DNA of 64,000 bases from Microplitis mediator (lineage: Eukaryota; Arthropoda; Insecta; Hymenoptera; Braconidae), in assembly GCF_029852145.1 (NCBI RefSeq), contig NC_079969.1, positions 8,184,001 through 8,248,000 of the forward strand. The letters are read 5' to 3'. Made by a program: the position numbers and the translations under genes. The number at the start of each line of letters is the position of its first letter. Position 1 is the first letter of the stretch. The notes beneath the pieces are model-generated. The model was given only the letters and a program-made list of their open reading frames with translations, ran no database searches and was not told where the DNA came from. Positions 24,901 to 46,429 of the stretch are shown piece after piece.

Positions 24901-26698
24901 CAAACGGATCCATTGTATCCTTGTTATATGAGTAAATATATGAGTGAGTGAGTGAGTAAGTATGTGAATGTAGTACATTCCCACGGATGAATCACACTCC
25001 AACTTCTTATAATAAACCATACATTCATATATATATACGAGCATACATGATGAGTCGTCGATTGTATGTCATTTCCTGCTCTCCCCTCTTATAAATTTCA
25101 TTTTCTTTAATTTAATTCACATCTTTTATTATTACTACAAATTATTTGAACATATAATTTATTATTTATTATAAATCTTAATATCAACCTTGATCTAATT
25201 ATTTTTTTCTATTATCTAATTAAATAAATTTGTTTTATCTGCGAAAATTACAATCAAGTTATTCAATGCCCTTAATTTACTTAATTACTTTTAAATATAT
25301 ATAATTATTATTGTTATTTAATTATAAGCCATTAATCTATGAGGGTAAATTACATATAATTAAAAAAGAATTTGAATGGAGCTGGAAAATTTTTGAAATT
25401 TTACATGAAAACTAAAAATTTAATAAAATGCAGGACAAAAAATTTTTTTAAATTTTCGCGCGAATTTTTAAAATAATTTTTAATCAGAACATGTGTTTCT
25501 AAAAATATATATAGATCTATAACATGTTTTTTAGGTCATATCTATCAACATTTTTTACAAGTGATTAATTACGTTAATTAATTATGAATATTGTAATTAA
25601 TAGTAATTAGAATAAATTAATTTTAGATTTGATTAAATTTTTTTTGTTTATACAGAAGGTAAATTTAATAATGCATTAGATCTAATTTGAGATCAAGATA
25701 AATAAATCAATGGCGCGAAAATATTAAAATTTAAAAACAAATTTTTTTGTTTCTTGTGATAGAAATTTAAATTTTTAAATACGAGTTTTATTTTGTAAAA
25801 TTTAATTTTCTATGTAATTTATTTGCCGCAATTTCAAATTTTTAATTATTTATTTTAAAACTTCTGCAAATTACAAAATAAAAATTTGACTAGATATGAC
25901 AGCAAAATTTATTTTTCAACGTATATTTAAATATTTAATAAAAAAAAAGTTGCTTTTGCAAAGTAATTAATTAACTTCTATTTTTTTTTACTTTTACGAA
26001 TGTAAAAAAAATTTATTCAAAGCTGCAGAAAAGTTCTTTTCTTCAATAAATATATAATATATGTTTATATTTAACAATGAAAAGTAGTTTTTTTCAGCCA
26101 ATTAATTAATTATATTATCAAACTAATTAATTAGTTTTGTATTAATTTTAAATTTAAAAAAAAATGATACTAAAGTCAGCCGACGTCTAATAATTTTTTG
26201 TCTTCTTTCGAAATGACAAATTATAAAAAAAAAAATTGCACCTGTAGTTTTATTAATTTTCTACATGAGCATATTTTTAGTTTTTTTTTTATTTGCTTAA
26301 AAAAAAACCGAAAATTTTTACCGTTAACTTCAGGATCATAAAAAATTCATTCGAAACTGCAGTAAAATTTTGTTTTCCATAAAATTAACTATAAAATATA
26401 TGTATATATTTAATAATAAAAAGTAATCATTTCTTCAAAACAATTAATAAACTAACTAATTGATTCTTTTCAAATTTAAAATTTAAAAAAAATTTTTTCT
26501 ACTGTATACATTTAATACATATATATATTTATATATATATAAAGGTAAATACATAGAATACAAGAGATACCTGAAGAAAGAAAAAATAAATATAGTCAAC
26601 TCACCTAAAGTTCCACAGAATATAGCAAACAGCCAAAGACTTTCAATGATTATTCCAAAGGATCTAAGCCTCGCCTTTCTCAAAATTCTTATCCCCAT
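15980..26698 (-). CDS. shg: DE-cadherin (shotgun), epithelial classic cadherin
   Basis: Six coding exons on the minus strand: 26605-26698, 23149-23219, 22925-23063, 22506-22744, 20158-20349, 15980-20071. All phases agree; the product is 1608 aa (Drosophila protein about 1507). A signal peptide (SLWLFAIFCGTLG) comes first. Cadherin repeats carry DVNDN/DINDN calcium motifs (EDVNDNAPVF, LDVNDNIPVF, ADKNDNPPHF, ENVNDNPPIF). A Cys-rich EGF unit (about 1105-1155), one laminin-G domain, a membrane helix (about 1359-1380) and a cytoplasmic tail follow. The tail holds the armadillo/beta-catenin site SDGSLSSLASC (about 1490-1500) and ends in an unusual Asp/Glu run. One EGF-LamG pair, not two, fits shotgun rather than N-cadherin. 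It mediates adherens-junction adhesion. Intron 1 (3.4 kb) and the 20350-22505 intron hold satellite arrays. Confidence 0.93.
20520..21955. repeat. ATATGATCATATA-type array in shotgun intron
   Basis: Repeats from about 20520 to 21053 and 21825 to 21955 with units such as ATGATCATATATGAT and GGTCATATGTGATCATG. The array is split by the fold-back element at 21054-21824. Confidence 0.75.
21054..21824. mobile_element. hAT-like fold-back element (771 bp)
   Basis: Termini TAGGGTGATTCAAAAAATAA and TTATTTTTTGAATCACCCTA with exact 8-bp duplication ATCTATAT (21046-21053, 21825-21832). The right arm is about 250 bp longer than the left: the left arm jumps from its first 28 bp straight to CATTTTTTGATAAATC, so it has an internal deletion. 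The right arm is homologous to the half-element at 57143-57680. Confidence 0.85.
23355..24310. repeat. ATATGATCATATA-type array in shotgun intron 1
   Basis: About 950 bp of units such as GATCATATATGATCATA with GATACTCATATTTATTCGAATAC spacers recurring every 80-130 bp. AT-rich; no coding signal. Confidence 0.75.
24311..26163. other. AT-rich shotgun intron 1 remainder
   Basis: No structure recognised apart from GAGTGAGTGAGTGAG at about 24944 and short AT repeats. Confidence 0.4.
26164..26339. mobile_element. Mutator-like ~200-bp MITE, copy 3
   Basis: Begins ATGATACTAAAGTCAGCCGA and ends CGTTAACTTCAGGATCAT; shorter (176 bp) than the other copies. Located in shotgun intron 1. Confidence 0.75.
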
Positions 26699-27259
26699 TT
26701 TAAATCTACCGGTTAATACTGTTCACAAATTACAAATATAACTAAAACTCCTCATCCACAAGCCAACAAAAAAAATTATAAATATTTAAACTTTTAAACC
26801 ACCTTCACAATCACCCCCAATACCATCAATTCCCTCGTACACATTTTTAAAATTAAATTTTCAAATATTATCTCATATATTTTAAATCACTCCCATCATA
26901 TTTCACAATTATTTAAATAAGCACTCAAAATTCACAATCATATTTAACCACTTGTCTAATTATTAAACAATTAAAAATATATATACATATATATGTATAT
27001 AACACTACTGTCATATATACCCTGGAATTCCGTCACAGTCTGACACACGTAAAAAAAATCACACTTGTTATTCCTTTTTTTTTTTAAATCACATATATTT
27101 ATATTTACATATATATTATATACGTATATATATAAATTTATTTAATAATACAAAATATTAAATATCACTTTTTGTAATCGACGACTCATCGATTCTCAAT
27201 GAGTCTCGATATACATATAAATATATTTATATATTTATTCATATATATATATATATATA

Positions 27260-28100
27260 TGAATTGCGAATCCGAGTATAGAACACGCGACGCCAAGAGA
27301 ATGACGCGAATGGTACGACGACGCCCGTTTTCTACTTTAAACGCGTGGTTTTCTTACTCTACTATTTAAAACTACAATGCGATTTTAGTCTTTAAGTCTT
27401 GAGCTGAGTTTTGTTTGAGTTGAGCAGAAGCAGACTCACAACTTATGGCCTATACAACTTGAGAACTTGAGAAGGAGGCAAAAGAGAGCCTTTACTTGTA
27501 GTTGTATTTACTATATATATATATAGTATACTAAGTATTTATACTATTATATATACCTATGTATATATATACATATATATTGTAGTAGTACTAATAATAA
27601 TAAGTAATGAGATAGCATAGTATGGTAGTGGTTGTAAATTGTAACTGAAGATGGAAGATGGAGATGGAGATGGAAGATAAATTTACTTAACTGTAGAGTA
27701 TTGATAAGAAATTTAAGTAAAAATATATATCAGAAATCGATATTGAGATTTATGGAAAGACAGATTTTTTATGTTTAAATTTAAAGATTTTATTGAATTT
27801 ATTTATTTTTATTGTAGGGATTTAATGATGGGATTAATTTTTTAGAACAAACGGAAGTATGAGTCATGAGGGTAATGGCTTTTTGAGTAAAAGGTAAAGG
27901 TAGGGGTAAATAGGTGGAGGTAGAAGAAAGAAAGGTAAAAATTATGTATATATGTATAGTTTGGTGACTTGTTGATTGGATCTGGGCAAATGCGTCCTAC
28001 AAATAAAATTCACCTGAAATTCTAACGCGCGGCGTCTGATTGGCGCCGCCATTTAAAATAAACGCGCGGGAAAATTCAAACTCTAAAATTTACATGAGTT
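27260..28100 (-). promoter_or_regulatory. Candidate shotgun promoter and untranslated first exon
   Basis: 28020-28075 is a GC island in AT-rich surroundings. On the minus strand it reads AAATGGCGGCGCCAATCAGA, giving a YY1/Pho-like ATGGCGGC and a CCAAT box. Downstream on that strand a consensus donor TTTCAG|GTGAAT lies at 28014/28013. This would suit a non-coding first exon of shotgun, whose coding start is at 26698. A second GC-richer patch lies at 27260-27345. Inferred only. Confidence 0.4.
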
Positions 28101-28455
28101 TTAAATAAAGAATTAAAATAATAATTAATAATTAAATTAATCATTATATTTAAATATTAATTAACCCAGTATTCATTAGTATTAATTACTAATTAGTCCC
28201 GTAATTAACAATAACAATAATAATAATAATTACAATAATTATAATAATTAAACATAAATTTAAATGTAAGAAATAAAAAAAAATATCAGACAAATGGAAA
28301 AAAGTCATATATTATATATATTTATATATAGTCTCCGCACACATCAAGCGACATCTAAGACAAAAGGCGGGATATTTAAAAAAAAATGTTAGTAAAAAAA
28401 ATATTTAACTGAAAATAATAAATAAATAAATCAAATTAAATCTAATTTAGACCTA

Positions 28456-29036
28456 CCCGTGTAAAAAAAATTCGTTCCAAAAAGATTCCAAAAAAGTTCC
28501 GCATGTGGAACTTCTAAACATGAGACAGATTAGAACTTCGAATGGACCTTTTTTGGAACGTTAGTAATTTTGATGGTATGAGCAAACTTAGAGTCAAAAA
28601 AGGACGTTCTTGGAACTTTTTTGGAATTTTTTATGGACATTTTTTTTAGTTCTATAAAAAATTCAAAAGTAGTGATTTTTGAACTATTTTGGCATGTTTC
28701 TTGAACGTCTTTATTCTACAAAAGATACAAAAGGAGTGATTTTGGAAAATTTTTGGAACGCCTTTTTTATTTTGTAAAAGAGTCAAAAATGGTGATTCTG
28801 GAACTTTTTTGGAATGTTTTTGGAACTTCTATTTTAGTTCAATAATAGGGTGTAAAGTAATGATTTTTGGACCAATTTTAAATATTTTTGGAATGTCATA
28901 AAAACTTTTGTTTTACCATCAAAATTACTAACGTTCCAAAAAAGTTCTATTCGAAGTTCTAATCTGTCTCATGTTTAGAAGTTCCACATACGAAACTTTT
29001 TTGGAATCTTTTTGGAACGAATTTTTTTTACACGGG
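28456..29036. mobile_element. TA-flanked fold-back MITE (581 bp)
   Basis: Termini CCCGTGTAAAAAAAATTCGT and ACGAATTTTTTTTACACGGG are exact inverse repeats flanked by TA (28454-28455, 29037-29038). Outer arms about 110 bp; the middle has direct repeats of TTTTTGGAACTTTTTTGGAA. TA duplication suggests a Tc1/mariner-type non-autonomous element. It shares termini with 49720-50719. Confidence 0.8.
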
Positions 29037-29038
29037 TA

Positions 29039-30204
29039 TTTATAATTTATTTTTCAACATTTTTTTTAAATTGAATTTAATTATTCATTTATTTTTTTTT
29101 TTTTTTATTACAAATCTTTGCACTGAGAAAAAATTTCTCTTCGGACAATTAAATTGGTTTATTAAATTCTGTTAAACTAAAATTTATTTGGGACAACTAA
29201 ATTTTATTACTAAAATTTTCCTTATTCTCTTAATAATATAGATGATAAGAATTTAAATAACTAATATTAGCAATTAATAAAATATTCTACTTTAATTAAT
29301 AATTAAAATTATCGATCAATTATATTTTTATAAATGGAAAGAACAAAAAAAAAATAAATAAATAAAATTGTAAAATTATTAAGATTTTTGTTGAATATTT
29401 TTTAATTATTCATTTATTTTTTTTTTTAATATAATAATAATATTAATTAATAATGTAATAATTATTATTTTAATATGTAACAATAGTTGCCATTCACTCT
29501 TATTAATTAGCAATCATTGTATTGACACATCTATAAATAATTAAATGATAAGATTAGTATAACAAAAAAAAAAGTTTGAATAAATTAGCGCGAAAAAAAA
29601 TGTATAATACAAACAAAAATAAATATATGTATTTTTGTTTGTTTGTTTAAATTAATTATTTATTTTATTTAACTAATTAATTAAATATAATTATTATTAA
29701 ATTGTTTTTTTAATTAAATAATAGCTTGCGTATAAAGCTTTTTTTTTAATTCATTATTTTCATTAAATGATTTTCAAGACACTGGATTAATTACGACATA
29801 ATCACTGAGATATATTTATTAATTGTATAAATAAATTCCTTATTATTAATAAAAAAAAAGAAACTTTTTTGTTTTAACTATAGGACAAGAAAAAATGACT
29901 AAAAAATGATGATTGGGTTTAGAGATTTTTTTTTTTGAAGGAAAGAAAAATTGAAGGAAAATAAAATTATTTATAAAGTTTATGATTTAATTAATGAAAT
30001 TGTAATCGTGGGTAAAGTATTAAAGATACAAAAAAAAAAAATTAACAAGGGAAAGGTTAAATTTATATAAAAAAGGTCTGATTAATATTTTACGTAAATC
30101 CAATCGATGATCGTATTGACAATTGTTGAATTTTTTCGACTGAATAGTAATTGAGAAAAGTGACAAAAAATTTAAATTTCAGAATGAATGGAAAAATTTT
30201 TAGA
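29039..30204. other. AT-rich spacer, nothing recognised
   Basis: No open frame or repeat structure of note; homopolymer A/T runs only. Confidence 0.4.
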
Positions 30205-31370
30205 ATCGATGGAATAAATTATAATAGATTAGATAAATTTGTTAATTTTAATTTTTGTTTTGGTACAAATTTTTTCTATGACTTGATTAAATAGTAGAAG
30301 ACTAAATAAATAAAATAATAAAAGTAAAGAATTGATGAGGAAAGAATGAACATTGAATCAATTTATTTTATCACTAGAGTCGTTTGATTCATAAATGATG
30401 ATAAGCAAAAGTTTAAATAATTTTATTATAAATTATAAATTCGAATTGGGGAAGTTGAACACAACTTAAAGTATTTCCTGTCTTTGTTTAAGTAAAAATA
30501 AATAATTAAAGATTAAGTTATAAAAAAAGTTTGAATAATATATTGCGGCCTCGTTTATGAGGATACTTTAAATAATTATTTTTTATAATTCATTTCGTTT
30601 AACATAATTTCAATCGCGGAATTATTTTTTCCCCAAGATTATTATCTCTGGTCACCGTGAGGTCAAAAAATAATTTAACCAACTTTACATTTATAGATTT
30701 TTTTTTAAACCCTTAGTTATATTATTTTAAATCGAAATAAACTATTTAAACTCCCGCTCATTGGTTTTTATTACTTACAAGACTCTAGTGACTAAATTAA
30801 TTCATTTATTTCATTTCTTTTACTTTTTTTTATCAAATCCTATAATTATTTTTAATAACAAAAATAATTATAATACTCGAATATAATATTTTCCAAAATT
30901 TTGTCTATATGTGCCTAAAAAAAAAAAAAAATAGTTTCAACAAATTTTTTCGGCAGACGAAATACTCAAAATCACTTGTAACAAAAACACCGACGTCCAT
31001 TTAATTAATCCAGTAAATAAATTATTCAGCATAAGACTCAAAAAATAATAATTTCCACTAGCATACAATCGCTGGCTATTTTAATTATTTATCACCTAAT
31101 TAATTAATATATATTTACATTTACAATAACAGAGAAAAAACATTAAGTTTGCCCACTAATTACCACAAAATAATAACATTTAACAACAAACTTTTTATTA
31201 CTTCAAATGCGTACTCTAAAATTACTTAATATCAATTAATAATTAAAATAATTATATTTTTTATCTCCATTATTATAAATGCAATTCATTATTTTCATAA
31301 CTCGCACACGTTAAATTTTTTTTTTTTTTATTTATTATTCATGCAGACGCAAATTACAATAATTATAATA
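30205..31370. repeat. Inverted duplication, copy 1 (beyond KCMF1 stop)
   Basis: Reverse complement of about 37570-38735 at high identity. Shared landmarks include TATTGCGGCCTCGTTTATGA, CTCTGGTCACCGTGAGGTCA and AACATTAAGTTTGCCCACTA. No open frame in either copy. The two copies are about 6.2 kb apart, facing each other. Confidence 0.85.
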
Positions 31371-31620
31371 ATAATAATAGTATTAATAATAGTTGATATT
31401 TACATTAAAAAAAAGACGTCGGCGCAATAATTAATAAAAAAAAAATGTATAGCAATTTATAATAGTACACATCAATATATATATATTTTTAAAAGTGTAT
31501 ATATATTCTCAGTGAGTGTCCAATTGAAATATATATTTCTTTCCTAATTGCATGGGTAATTAATTTTTATATAATTAAAAATTAACTGGAGCAATTAACT
31601 GGGATCAACTTATCAATATA

Positions 31621-31636
31621 TAATAATAATAATAAT

Positions 31637-31696
<60 letters not shown>

Positions 31697-31697
31697 T
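31621..31697. repeat. (AAT)n microsatellite
   Basis: About 77 bp of nearly pure AAT units downstream of the KCMF1 stop codon. Confidence 0.9.
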
Positions 31698-31966
31698 AAC
31701 AACAATGATGAGGTGTTCTAAACAGCGCTAGGACTAGTGCTAAAGGATTAGGATTTATTTATTATTATAATTTTAATTAATTAATAATTTTTAAAATGTA
31801 ATTTAATTACTTAGTTTTCTTTAATTAAGGACCTTTCCGATTAATATTTTTTTTTATAAGATAAAAATAAAGAAAAAAAAAAGAACAAAAACATTAAATG
31901 AATAAAGCGTTAATTATTTTTTTTTGTTTATGTTTTTTTTAGGGGCATAAAATCTAGAGACGGGGG

Positions 31967-40957
<8,991 letters not shown>

Positions 40958-41728
40958 TATTTTTCGTGTATAATATCACATACAATATAAATGCGTTAAC
41001 TTGGGTCACTTGAATATATTTTTCTACAACTTTACTAGCTATCAATAATAATAATAATATTAATATTAATAATAATAATAATAATGAATTTAAAAATACT
41101 ATTATTATAATCGTATTAAATAAATAAATATTTTAAATCCTAAATTTCACACTGAGTTTAAATATTTGTTAAATCACCCAAGTGTTAGTTATGTATCTAT
41201 ATGTATATATATATTTTTTAGTATTTGTATGTATGTATATTTATATATGTATATGTATATATATATAGATACTATTATTTAAATGGATTATTAAATAAAC
41301 TAAATAGTACACAAAATTTAGTCTAACGTGACATGAAAAATTTTTCACGGAACAAAAAAAACGATATTTTTTTATACGATAAAATTTTTCACGATAAAAA
41401 ACCTAACCCAACTGGGCTAATGTCACGTCGACGTTAACGTCTACGTTCACGTTTATGTTCATTTTTATATATAGAAGGAGTAAAAGAGAAAATAAATGTA
41501 CCAGAGGATGCTTGAGGAGAGAGAGAGAGAGTTTTAGTTTTATAATAATTATTTTTATGGCTTTAAATCAGGAGTTGAAGAGAGATGGGACGAAACTGAT
41601 GTGAGATGGAAGTGAAAAGTCAAGAAGTTGAGCCATTTTGAATTTTAAAGGCGCGGGTTTTAAAATGGAGGAGAGCGGGAAAATTTTAAATTTGATTTTT
41701 GGTTGTTTTTATAAATCCAGCCGAGCAG
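40958..41728. other. KCMF1 upstream region
   Basis: 5' flank of KCMF1. It has (AAT) runs near 41046, AT repeats, a GA run (GAGAGAGAGAGAG) at 41518 and a less AT-rich patch at 41590-41700, which may hold the promoter. Confidence 0.4.
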
Positions 41729-42785
41729 CAGAGACAATTTTAAGATGCCTTGTAAAAGGACAAGACAAATTCTATTTTGTCTCAAAGCCAAGTTTTTTTT
41801 ATGTAAAACAGACATACAGATGTTAGTCCTAAAAAAAAAAAACTTCTTGACTGAAAGTAAATTTTGTGAAAACTTCAATTTTATTGGATAAAGTAGAAAC
41901 CTCCTTTGATCAAGATAAATTTTCTTGGTTCAAGAAAATCTTTACTTGGTTCCCAAAAACGTTTGTCTTCCAAAATGTTTTCTTGATTCAAAATTTTTTT
42001 TTGCGTAGAAGTCATAGGAAATTTGTATTCTTTTTTCCTTCCTAAAAGAGTCATTTCAATCAAAAAATAGTTTAAATGATTTACTCGACAATTTTTGTCG
42101 TCACTTGTGTCAAGTTTTAAGCAGATATTTCTTCGGTGACATAAATTTTCTGATTTGTCAACATTTTGTTGCTTTATCGATAAGTGAAATAGCAGCCTAA
42201 AAACTGACATCTTATAGATGTCACAAAGCCAAGTGTGTTACTTGGGAATGCACTTGGCTTTATGACATCTATAAGATGATGGCAGTTTTGAAGCTGTTTT
42301 TTCATGAGTGTGAATGTAGCAGACATCAGGCAAATTTAAAATTATTAATGAGTAGAGTAAATGATTAATCAAATTAAATTTTTAAAAAATTTTGAAATTA
42401 ACAAGTGCATTTTTTATAAATATTATTTTTTAAATTATTTAAGATTTTAAATTTTTCTGATGTCTGCTACATTCACACTCATGTTTTTTGACCTATCGAT
42501 GAGACACCAAAATGATGACAAAACAATTAGAAAGTTGTTACCGAAAAAATGACAGAAGTGATGACAAAAAGTGAATTACAAATAATTGTCAAATATAAGT
42601 TATATAGTTTGACATTTTTGATTGAAATGTCTTTTTTAAGATGAGAAAAAGAAAACAAAAAATTTTTTATGACTCTAGAATCAATATCTGTAGGTTTTAT
42701 TTATTTATAAAAACTTGGCATTGGAACGAAATAAAATTTTTCTTGACCTTTTAAATGACATCTTAAAGTTGTCTCTGTGCTACTT
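41729..42785. mobile_element. Long fold-back element with nested fold-back
   Basis: Left arm (GAGACAATTTTAAGATG...) pairs with right arm (...CATCTTAAAGTTGTCTC). The axis lies near 42242, where CATCTTATAGATGTCACAAAG meets CTTTATGACATCTATAAGATG. The right arm is longer because of the insertion at 42303-42484. Open frames at 41638-42210 are arm sequence. Confidence 0.7.
42303..42484. mobile_element. Nested 182-bp fold-back MITE
   Basis: Ends CATGAGTGTGAATGTAGCAG and CTGCTACATTCACACTCATG are exact inverse repeats, followed inside by ACATCAG/CTGATGT. It interrupts only the right arm of the larger fold-back, so it is younger. Confidence 0.8.
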
Positions 42786-42882
42786 GGGAAATTTTTGGAA
42801 ATGTTTTTCTGTTTTGTAAAAGTAGTAACTCCGTAGGCTCATTATTTAAAGAAATTTTATTTAATTTCGGGTACACATGGAT

Positions 42883-43549
42883 GTAGATAAGGGATAACGT
42901 GTTACCATAATTCTGAAGTAACTTCAAAATTATTTTCGAGTAGTTTAGCATTAAAAAAGTTTTGTAAATCATAAAATAAAAAAAATTATTGACACAAATA
43001 AATTATCTAGGATAAAACTTTTTGTAAAATCGAGTGAAGGAACTTGAGTTTAAATACTAGATTGCAGAGGGCCAGTCATTAATTAGAATTAAAATTCAAG
43101 TAATTTGCTACATTATTGCAACAAATAATAAATGAACTTTTCTTATTACAAGTTTTCAATTTTTTTGTAATTAACTTTTTACGTTACAATATTTCTGCTG
43201 TAATTATTTTAGCAGTACAGTGTCAAGTTACTTGAGATTAATTGGATTTAATAGACAAGTATGATTAGTAATTTTGCAAAACCGAGTCAAGTCTTATGAA
43301 ACGTTTATGATAATTAGATTCGCTACTTTATATTTCGTAATACAAAATTCTGGTTGATTTTTTATGGATCTGTTCATTTTAGATCTTCAAACTAATTTTT
43401 TTTTTGTTGGAAATAATTAATAGAAGCACATGGAAGCAATTTGTGCTCGAATAATTTCCAGATAAATTTTATAAAAATAGTTTTAAATTTTTGAACTCAA
43501 TTTTTTCAAAATGACGTCTATGTAAGTTGTCACGTTATTGTTTATCTGC
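42883..43549. mobile_element. Three-copy TIR element, copy 2 (deleted)
   Basis: Ends GTAGATAAGGGATAACGTG and CACGTTATTGTTTATCTGC. In reverse orientation to the copy in EXD2 intron 1 and only 667 bp long: it has one of the two internal repeats and lacks the 70-bp exon-like segment. Confidence 0.75.
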
Positions 43550-44039
43550 GTCCAATTTTGTCAGCAAGTTGATGTTCATATAAAATAAATAAATTTTAAC
43601 AAAATTCCATGACAATTCTCCTCGAAAATCGAACAAAATTTTGAACAGTATTTTTAAAATAAAATCTTCCATTTTTCAAAATTTAAAAATACTTCAAACG
43701 GTCAGAAATCTTGTCATGATCAATTACTGGTCAATTTATCTCGTAATTTACTTCTAAGAGACATTAATTAAACCAAAACAACATATCTTAGCTCTGTAAT
43801 CAAATTATTATTTAAATTTTTACCATTTACAAAAAGCGCGCGACATCTTCAAAAATTCAAATCATCCGTATTCTTATCAAGCCGCAATTTAATTTCAAAC
43901 CTTACCCACATTTACTTCAACTAAAAAACTAAATTTATAATAAACCCGAATTCTAATTACATCATTAATTAATTACTAAAAAGATAACAACTAAAAATTA
44001 CCACGCACTGTTTTAATTTTACCATTTCTATATCAGCTG

Positions 44040-44262
44040 ACAGTTCCAATATGGCGGCGAAAATCAATATGGCGTAAAATAAAATTTAAATACACGATAG
44101 ACACAAGACAATAATAATAAAAATTATCAACAAGTGAAAGGAGAGTAAAAAAACTTGTTCTTGAACACAAATTACACAATCCCACTTTTTATCTCAGAAT
44201 AGTCCAGTAAACTCAGCAGTTTTCAGTCTACAATCTCCAATTATATAAAAATATATTAAAAA
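44040..44262 (+). promoter_or_regulatory. Probable QDPR promoter and 5' UTR
   Basis: Two ATGGCG motifs (CAATATGGCGGCG at about 44051 and CAATATGGCGTAA at about 44067) stand about 200 bp before the QDPR start codon. Such YY1/Pho-like sites are frequent in insect housekeeping promoters. The transcription start cannot be fixed. Confidence 0.4.
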
Positions 44263-46055
44263 ATGTCTTCAAATGTACTTGGACGTGTATTTATTTACGG
44301 AGGTAAAGGAGCACTTGGATCAGTATGCGTTAATAAATTTAAATCAAATAATTGGGTAATTAATTAATTAATAATTTAACAATAATTTTTAAATTTAATT
44401 TAATTATTAAAATAAATATGTCCATAATTAAAATAATTTTTTAACAGTGGGTCGGAAATATTGACATGAAAGAAAATGAATCAGCAGACGCAAACATTGT
44501 AGTGAATGGTAGCAGCAGCTGGCAGGAGCAAGAGACAAATATTCTTAAGCAGGTCAAAGAAATTCTTCAGGACGATAAATTAGACGGAATAATTTGCGTG
44601 GCTGGTGGATGGGCTGGTGGCAATGCGGCTCACAAGGATTTTATTTCAAATACTGAGCTGATGTGGCGGCAAAGTGTATGGAGTTCAACGATAGCTGCTA
44701 GTATTGCTGCTCATCATTTGAAAGAAGGAGGATTTTTATCACTGACTGGTGCTAAAGCTGCACTTGATGCCACACCTGGTATGATTGGCTACGGAATGGC
44801 CAAAGCTGCTGTTCATCAGCTCACTAAATCACTGGCTGCTGATGGTTCTGGATTGCCAAGTAGTGCTACGGTTGTCTCAATACTGCCCGTTACTTTGGAC
44901 ACTCCGATGAATCGCAAGTGGATGCCTAAAGCTGACACCAGTACCTGGACTCCGTTGGAATTTATTTCTGAGTCAGTATTTTAGTTAAGGGTATCAGCTT
45001 TTTTATTTACAGGGTGGCCACGAACCAAAAAAAACCGGGAATTATCAGAGAATTGAATGCAACCGGGAAATATCATGGAAATGCCAGGGAATTGCAAAAA
45101 GTATCCGGGAATTGAATTGTAACAGTTCAAAATTAAAAAAATTTTAAATTATACACTAGTTATAAAAATTAAGGGATATTAAAAAAATTTCAAATTTTAA
45201 AGTGATTTTCAACAGATTGTAACTCGAAGGAAAATGGTCATACGACAAAAACAAAAATGCAAATTGTAGCTTCAAGTGTCTAGTTTTCTGATCTAGTCTT
45301 TATATTTTTTTATTATGTGCGGTTCCAGAGTAATCCTAAGAAAACTATCGAAAAAGAAATTTACCAAATTTTTGCTCGTCTTAAAAACGGTCTTCGAGGT
45401 TCAATAAATTTTTTTCGATAATTATAATTGATTTTTGATTGCTCCGGAACCGTGCATAATAAAAAAAAATAAAGACCCAGATCAGAAAACTAGACACTTG
45501 AAGCGACAGTTTGACTTTTTGTTTTTATTGTACGATCATTTTCCTTCGAGTTACAAACTGTTGAAAATTACTAAAAAATTTGAAATTTTTTTAATATTCT
45601 TCAATTTTTGTAACCAGTGTATTTTGAATTTATTTAAATCATAAAATTTCTTATTAAATATTTTAACTTATACATTTTGAACATCGAATAATCAAAAGTA
45701 GGCAATATTCATTTATTTTATTGCCCTTTTTTTTCTGGTTTCTCGCATGATTTAATTTTCAAATTTAATTATTAATAATGAACATATAATAAAAACTTTG
45801 AATATCTAAATGATACGAATGAAATTTCTAAATCAGGGAAAAATGTGAAAAACTTTACTGGAAAACCAGGAAATATCAGGGAATTTTTCAATCATTTCTT
45901 TGTGGCCACCCTGATTTAATTTTATTTGAAATTCAAATAATTTTTATTTTTTTAGACTTTTCTGGCAATGGAGTAACAAAAAAAATCTTCCAAAAACTGG
46001 CAGTCTGGTGCAATTAATTACCACTGACAATAAAACTCAAGTCATTGAGGAATAA
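44263..46055 (+). CDS. QDPR: Dihydropteridine reductase
   Basis: Three exons, 44263-44355, 44448-44971 and 45956-46055, give 238 aa (human 244). It is a short-chain dehydrogenase that regenerates tetrahydrobiopterin from quinonoid dihydrobiopterin with NADH, serving aromatic amino-acid hydroxylases. The NADH-binding YGGKGALGS is near the N-terminus. The double Trp NNWWVGN, CVAGGWAGGNA, LMWRQSVW, TGAKAALDATPGMIGYGMAK (catalytic Tyr-Met/Lys YxxxK) and LPVTLDTPMNRKWMP all match the family. Intron 2 is filled by a fold-back element. Splice phases are 0 and 2. An in-frame read-through of exon 2 would end at 44984 and is not the likely product. Confidence 0.95.
45010..45913. mobile_element. Fold-back element in QDPR intron 2 (hAT-like ends)
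   Basis: Termini CAGGGTGGCCACGAACC and TTTGTGGCCACCCTG with long complementary arms (GGTCATACGACAAAAACAAA / TTTGTTTTTATTGTACGATC). CAGGG fits the hAT terminal rule, but no 8-bp duplication is visible at the ends. It makes up about 90% of the intron. Confidence 0.7.
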
Positions 46056-46429
46056 TTTTATCCTTACCATGATTCTGATACTTTTGTTTTTTTATTTTAA
46101 AGGTACGTACATTCCTTGGCAAAATAAATAAATATATATCTGCTGTTATAAATATATATAAAAAATAAAATAATGACAATAATTATTTATCAAATTATTA
46201 AAATTTTTTTAAATTCGTATCCTCATTTCCCACTAGACGTTCATGGTAATAATTTAAAAAAATGAATACTAAATAATGAAATTTAATTTTAAAACTGAAT
46301 ATTTATCAAAAAATCATAATCATAATTATAAAAAAAATATTAAATTTAATTACAAAGTTTAGATTAAAATTAATTTTTTTTATCAAAATTCTGTTATCGG
46401 CTCACCAGTTTCTTGATTGCATTTAAAAT

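Noticed and set aside
15980..26698. N-cadherin identity
   Set aside because: Only one EGF-LamG pair and about seven cadherin repeats; N-cadherin is far larger with two LamG domains.
44972..44984. QDPR ending at the stop right after exon 2
   Set aside because: Would lose the conserved C-terminal strand that exon 3 (LVQLITTDNKTQ) supplies in frame.
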